This document shows, piece by piece, positions 61,842 to 64,000 of a stretch of 64,000 nucleotides of DNA. The notes below the pieces were generated by a model. It had not been told where the DNA came from and made no database searches. It saw only the letters and a program-made list of their open reading frames with translations. Both the position numbers and the translations under genes were made by a program. The stretch's first letter is position 1. Each line of letters opens with the position of its first letter. Location: assembly GCA_050084985.1 (NCBI GenBank), contig JBITNC010000002.1, forward strand, positions 37,758,001-37,822,000, read 5' to 3'. The stretch comes from Nageia nagi (taxonomy: Eukaryota > Pinophyta).

Positions 61842-62196
61842 TGTTATGTCGAGATGATTTTGTAGTTTGTTATGTTGAGAGATTATTTCTTAGTTTATTC
61901 TATTCAAAGAAAAGGGTTAAGGAAATTGTGATATTCTTGGAATTTCAAATAACAACAAACAAGAAAATATTGTTGTAATATTGAACAAAATTGAAAGAAT
62001 TTATAATCACAACAATCAAGTATCATGAGCCATTACAATGCTTGCTAAAAGATATTTATAAGTATTCTAACCTAGAAGCTTAAGGGTTGACTACTCAAAG
62101 GACTCAAGTTATAACTCTTTGTATTCTACTATTACATTAAATGAATTAATTATGAAAATAACAATGGATTGATAATGTTAAGGAAGGTTCCTAACA
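61842..62196 (-). repeat. 3' LTR of a Ty3/gypsy element
   Basis: The right edge ends CTAACA at 62196, followed by a polypurine tract (AAGGGAGAAAAAA on the minus strand, plus 62197-62209). A TATA-like TTATAAATA lies on the minus strand at about 62050. The left edge is placed at TGTTATG at 61842, with 61869 as an alternative. Confidence 0.55.
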
Positions 62197-63000
62197 TTTT
62201 TTCTCCCTTAAAAAAGCTTTGTCATCAAAGTGAGGTACTATTACCTAAGATGATGTAAGACCTCCCATGTTGCATCTTAAATTGCCATGTCCTTCCATTA
62301 CACAAGTATTTTGTAATGGTTTGATTTTTTAGTGAATACGAGCATTGGCATAGGCTTGCTTTCAGTTCTAACTTGATTTGCTTCCGATTCTAACTTGATC
62401 AATCCTTCCTTTATAAGTTTTATGAGAATAGTTTGTACTTGTGTATGTTGTTCAAGAATTTTTGTGAGGTAAGAGATGTGAAAAACTAGCTGAATTTTTT
62501 AAGAAGCCAAGAGTTCCAATTTGTATGTAATTGCTCTAACTCATTGAAGAATATTGTAGATTCCATAAAAAACATAAGTGTTGAACTTTTGTTTTATTTG
62601 GAGTTGGAGGAATTTAATAATTCCTAGTTTGAATTTTGGATGCATCTTCCACATTCACACATCTCTTACAACAACTACTACGCGACAGACTACTTCACCT
62701 ATCGACATTTATTTCCTTTGTAGGCATGTATTTGAATTCTTAATGCTCACAATCTTATCAAATCTTTTTTGGATGCATAGACATGGATTCCCATTCCTTT
62801 TTGATAGATTTCATTTGTGTTTTTCTTAATTCTTTGAGCGGATTGTGAATCCCTTAGATGTTTTGGAGTCTCGAACACTCCATTTTCTTCTTTTTATAAA
62901 TAGGATTTAGTTTTTCTTTGTAAAATATGTAGGTGAGAATATTATAATGTTATATTGCATTTTTAGCACTCATAATAGAAAGTATTTCGTTTGCTCTGCA
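62197..63000 (-). pseudogene. Ty3/gypsy polyprotein tail, decayed
   Basis: Next to the polypurine tract, minus-strand sequence in shifting frames reads VKWKDM and DATWEVLHHLR, the chromodomain-like end of gypsy integrases. It is preceded by a VSYLTKILEQHTQVQT-like linker. Stops and frameshifts break it. Coding likeness fades beyond about 62700. Confidence 0.55.
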
Positions 63001-63339
63001 ACTCTTTATTTTCATTATCTTTGTGTGGTTGAGATTGTGTACAACTTTGAGTCTTCATGCAAGTGTCTTAAGTTAGTTTGAGGTATTTCTTACTGTTAAG
63101 TCCAGATTATAGCTTCTAAGTATTAGTCAAATTCTCATTTTGTGCTTTCAATCACGAAATATCTTGGTTTGCATTCTTGTTGGCCTGTTTGGGGTCTCAG
63201 ACAAGTCTGAACGCTTAAGTTTTTGACTTAGCTCTTTAGTTTCATGATTTTCTTTGCTGGAATCACATCCAAATCATATTTCCTCTCTTAGAATTGTTTG
63301 AATATGTTTTTAGGCCCTTTAGAGCATTGTTAGAACTCC

Positions 63340-64000
63340 ATCTTCAAAACATGATGTATTTCAGGCTTTTGTGACCTTTCCTTGCTCGCCAAAAGCATTT
63401 TGGTGCTTTGCTATATCTTGTTGCACCTTTTTGTGCCTTACAAAACCTTGTCGTGTCGTGTTCATACTTTTGTTGATATCGTCGCTCTTATTGTGTGACA
63501 ATCAATGCTTTTCTCACTTCTTGTGCCACTCTTGAGTTTTTGCTGACATCATCGCTCTTGTGTTGTGTCGCAACTTCAATAGCTCTTCAAGTGTTTGTTG
63601 TACCTTCCCGCATCATGTTGTTGTTATTGCTTACATCATTGTTGATGTTATATGTCTTATCACTCAACTCTTAGTGATTTCTTGGCTTGTTGCATTGTTG
63701 TCAAGCTTTTGTTGATGTCATTGCTCTTATTGCATGGCACTCTATGTTTTTCTACTTATGTCGCATTATAGTATTATATTTGTTGACATCATCATGTGAA
63801 AAGTGCAGTATTTTTCCTTTTTCCCAATGCTGCATCATGACAACATTTATGCTAATGTCATCCCTACAAAAGCATGGGCCCTTTTTCTTCTCAGCATCAC
63901 ATCACAACTACCTTTATGTTAATGTCACCATCTTAAAAATATGGCATTTCGCCTTTTGCCTTGTCTTGCATCATGACAAAGCTTTTGCTGACATCTTAGC
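63340..64000. repeat. Degenerate repeats at the right edge
   Basis: Variants of TTTTGTTGATGTCATTGCTCTTATTG recur at about 63470, 63538, 63620, 63710, 63780 and 63980, separated by more variable sequence rich in TTGTG and CATCATG. The repeats run to the window end. No open frame with a known domain was seen. Confidence 0.5.

Overview
This is nuclear DNA of a seed plant. It is AT-rich and retrotransposon-rich, with few genes. Plant-type mitochondrial SURF1, a PLS-class PPR gene and plant LTR-retrotransposon primer sites (initiator-Met type) support this. SURF1 introns of about 8.5 and 4.3 kb, filled with repeats, suggest a large genome, possibly a gymnosperm; that last step is inference. No prokaryotic genes, organelle genes, rRNA, tRNA genes or CRISPR arrays were seen.

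Three host genes can be supported. (1) An intronless PPR gene on the minus strand (14402-16240). Its reading frame ends just where the C-terminal DYW editing domain should continue, and a decayed DYW remnant lies directly downstream. (2) SURF1, a cytochrome c oxidase assembly factor, on the minus strand. It has six exons between 39206 and 23973, reconstructed here by splice-site phase to 340 codons. (3) A small SVIP-like gene (p97/CDC48 adaptor) on the plus strand. It has three exons between 57989 and 60484, 77 codons, an acylation-type N-terminus and an exact VIM consensus. A broken tandem copy of its first two exons lies 1.7 kb upstream.

Layout: 1-1151, start of a Ty3/gypsy element running off the left edge (gag, primer site, LTR). 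1152-4465, unclassified degenerate DNA. 4466-10647, decayed Ty1/copia element. 10786-11650, foldback/MITE-like element. 12375-12650, tandem duplication. 14096-16240, PPR gene and DYW relic. 16598-17449, a second inverted-repeat element. 19300-20500, LTR-retroelement remnant. 23973-39206, SURF1 with nested repeats. 39611-40460, second copy of the first foldback family, about 400 bp upstream of the SURF1 start. 42100-52311, a nest of copia fragments on both strands. 52425-52600, 54950-55510, 55625-56055 and 56830-57600, four different local repeat arrays. 56319-60600, SVIP pseudogene and gene. 61842-64000, a gypsy 3' end on the minus strand followed by degenerate repeats.

The host genes do not form a functional cluster. 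SURF1 is mitochondrial and the PPR protein is probably organellar; the SVIP-like protein should act at membranes with CDC48/p97. No wholly new multi-gene system was found. The most unusual items are the relic DYW domain, the SVIP gene/pseudogene pair, the array of hairpin-forming units at 55.6-56.05 kb and the two-copy foldback family.
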